Source of the DNA: DSUN01 sp035527715
Lineage (GTDB): Bacteria > Planctomycetota > PUPC01 > DSUN01
Length of the DNA: 14,704 nucleotides
Direction: 5' to 3'
NCBI GenBank assembly: GCA_035527715.1
Contig: DATKZY010000091.1
Span: 1 to 14,704 of the forward strand
Shown: positions 14,352 to 14,704 of the stretch, one piece after another
Position numbering within the stretch: the first letter of the stretch is position 1
How the letters are laid out: every line of letters starts with the position of its first letter
Translations under genes and position numbers: made by a program
Notes under the pieces: generated by a model
Databases searched by the model: none
Told to the model about the DNA's origin: nothing
What the model saw: only the letters and a program-made list of their open reading frames with translations

Positions 14352-14512
14352 GCGTCCTTCTCCCGGCCCACTGAGTCCCCTCGACGAGGCAGGGACTTGG
14401 CAAAGGTCTCAGGGCTGCGCCCTGGGATGCCCGGACAGCACTCGTCGGTCCAGGGGGTCACACCCTGCCCTCGCCTTCCTCGTCGCCGCCCTCGGGGCCA
14501 TCAGAAGCTACA
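14352..14512 (-). other. Predicted leader of the acs transcript
   Basis: About 155 transcribed but untranslated bases. It holds one compact hairpin, CAGGGC/GCCCTG at 14410-14415/14419-14424 with a 3-base loop. I looked for the B12-riboswitch box (GCCACTG) because the pathway needs cobamide, and did not find it. No other known riboswitch consensus was recognised. Confidence 0.4.
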
Positions 14513-14541
14513 ATAATAATACATAGCCCAAATCCGGTCAA
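14513..14541 (-). promoter_or_regulatory. Sigma70-type promoter of the CODH/ACS cluster
   Basis: On the minus strand TTGACC (14541-14536), 17 bases, then TATTAT (14518-14513). This is close to consensus with ideal spacing, in the only AT-rich patch upstream of the first gene. Transcription would begin near 14506. The word CGGTCAAG covering the -35 element recurs at 14584-14591. Confidence 0.65.
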
Positions 14542-14604
14542 GCGGCATTTTGGGCAAGACGCGAGGGTGCGTGTAATCTCCTACGGTCAAGGGTGCAACG
14601 TGAA

Positions 14605-14697
14605 CGCCCGTAGGGCGTGGCGGAGTACAGCCCACGGTGCAGCGAAGCGGAACCGTGGGTTTGCGTCCGAGAAGAAGACCCAGCCCCCGAAGGGGGC
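14605..14697. repeat. REP-like cluster of three GC-rich hairpins
   Basis: Three stem-loops in under 100 bases: CGCCC/GGGCG (14605-14609/14613-14617, 3-base loop); CCCACGGT/ACCGTGGG (14631-14638/14652-14659, 13-base loop); GCCCCC/GGGGGC (14683-14688/14692-14697, 3-base loop). There is no gene in this stretch. The look is that of repetitive extragenic palindromes mobilised by RAYT (IS200-like) transposases; I recall similar strings in Planctomycetota genomes, but that is memory and not checked. Confidence 0.55.
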
Positions 14698-14704
14698 GGC
14701 GGAG

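Overview
The window is about 14.7 kb of high-GC bacterial DNA in which every convincing gene lies on the minus strand, so transcription runs from high to low coordinates. The main content, from 14351 down to 2033, is an apparently complete carbon monoxide dehydrogenase/acetyl-CoA synthase (CODH/ACS) cluster, the carbonyl branch of the Wood-Ljungdahl pathway. In transcription order it reads: cooC-type nickel ATPase, a six-motif CooF-like polyferredoxin, cooS (CODH), acsB (acetyl-CoA synthase), acsC (corrinoid protein large subunit), acsV (corrinoid reactivator), a second cooC-type ATPase, acsD (corrinoid protein small subunit) and acsE (methyl-H4folate:corrinoid protein methyltransferase). From memory this is the Moorella thermoacetica gene order, with the polyferredoxin added between the first cooC and the CODH gene. 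All cluster ligands I could check in CooS, AcsB, AcsC, AcsV and AcsE are present.

How the genes work together: AcsE moves the methyl group of methyl-tetrahydrofolate to cobalt on AcsC/AcsD. AcsV re-reduces the cobalt when it is oxidised. CooS makes CO from CO2, or oxidises CO, with electrons probably carried by the polyferredoxin. AcsB joins methyl, CO and CoA. The two CooC ATPases probably load nickel into the CODH C-cluster and the ACS A-cluster. The methyl branch, hydrogenases and energy-conserving complexes are not in the window, so the direction of the pathway (acetogenesis, autotrophy or acetate oxidation) cannot be read here.

Downstream of the cluster, on the same strand, are a roughly 600-base stretch with at most one doubtful small ORF, rpsU (ribosomal protein bS21) with a near-consensus promoter, and the first 293 codons of a membrane-bound pyrophosphatase (hppA) cut by the window edge. 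Upstream of the cluster are a good sigma70-type promoter and a block of three GC-rich hairpins that looks like a REP element.

The less expected layer lies between the genes. Gaps of 11-29 bases (acsD/acsE, cooS/acsB, acsB/acsC) are clean and carry ordinary Shine-Dalgarno sequences. Each longer gap of about 60-135 bases holds a different short-word repeat or palindrome, including a 23-bp perfect inverted repeat bracketing the second cooC. I saw no tRNA, rRNA, CRISPR array, transposase or origin.

Organism: an anaerobic bacterium with bacterial-type CODH/ACS and high GC. The intergenic repeat style reminds me of uncultured Planctomycetota and related phyla, but that is a weak inference and the phylum cannot be fixed from this window. 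The core enzyme system is known. The parts most worth a second look are the modified polyferredoxin and the intergenic palindromes.
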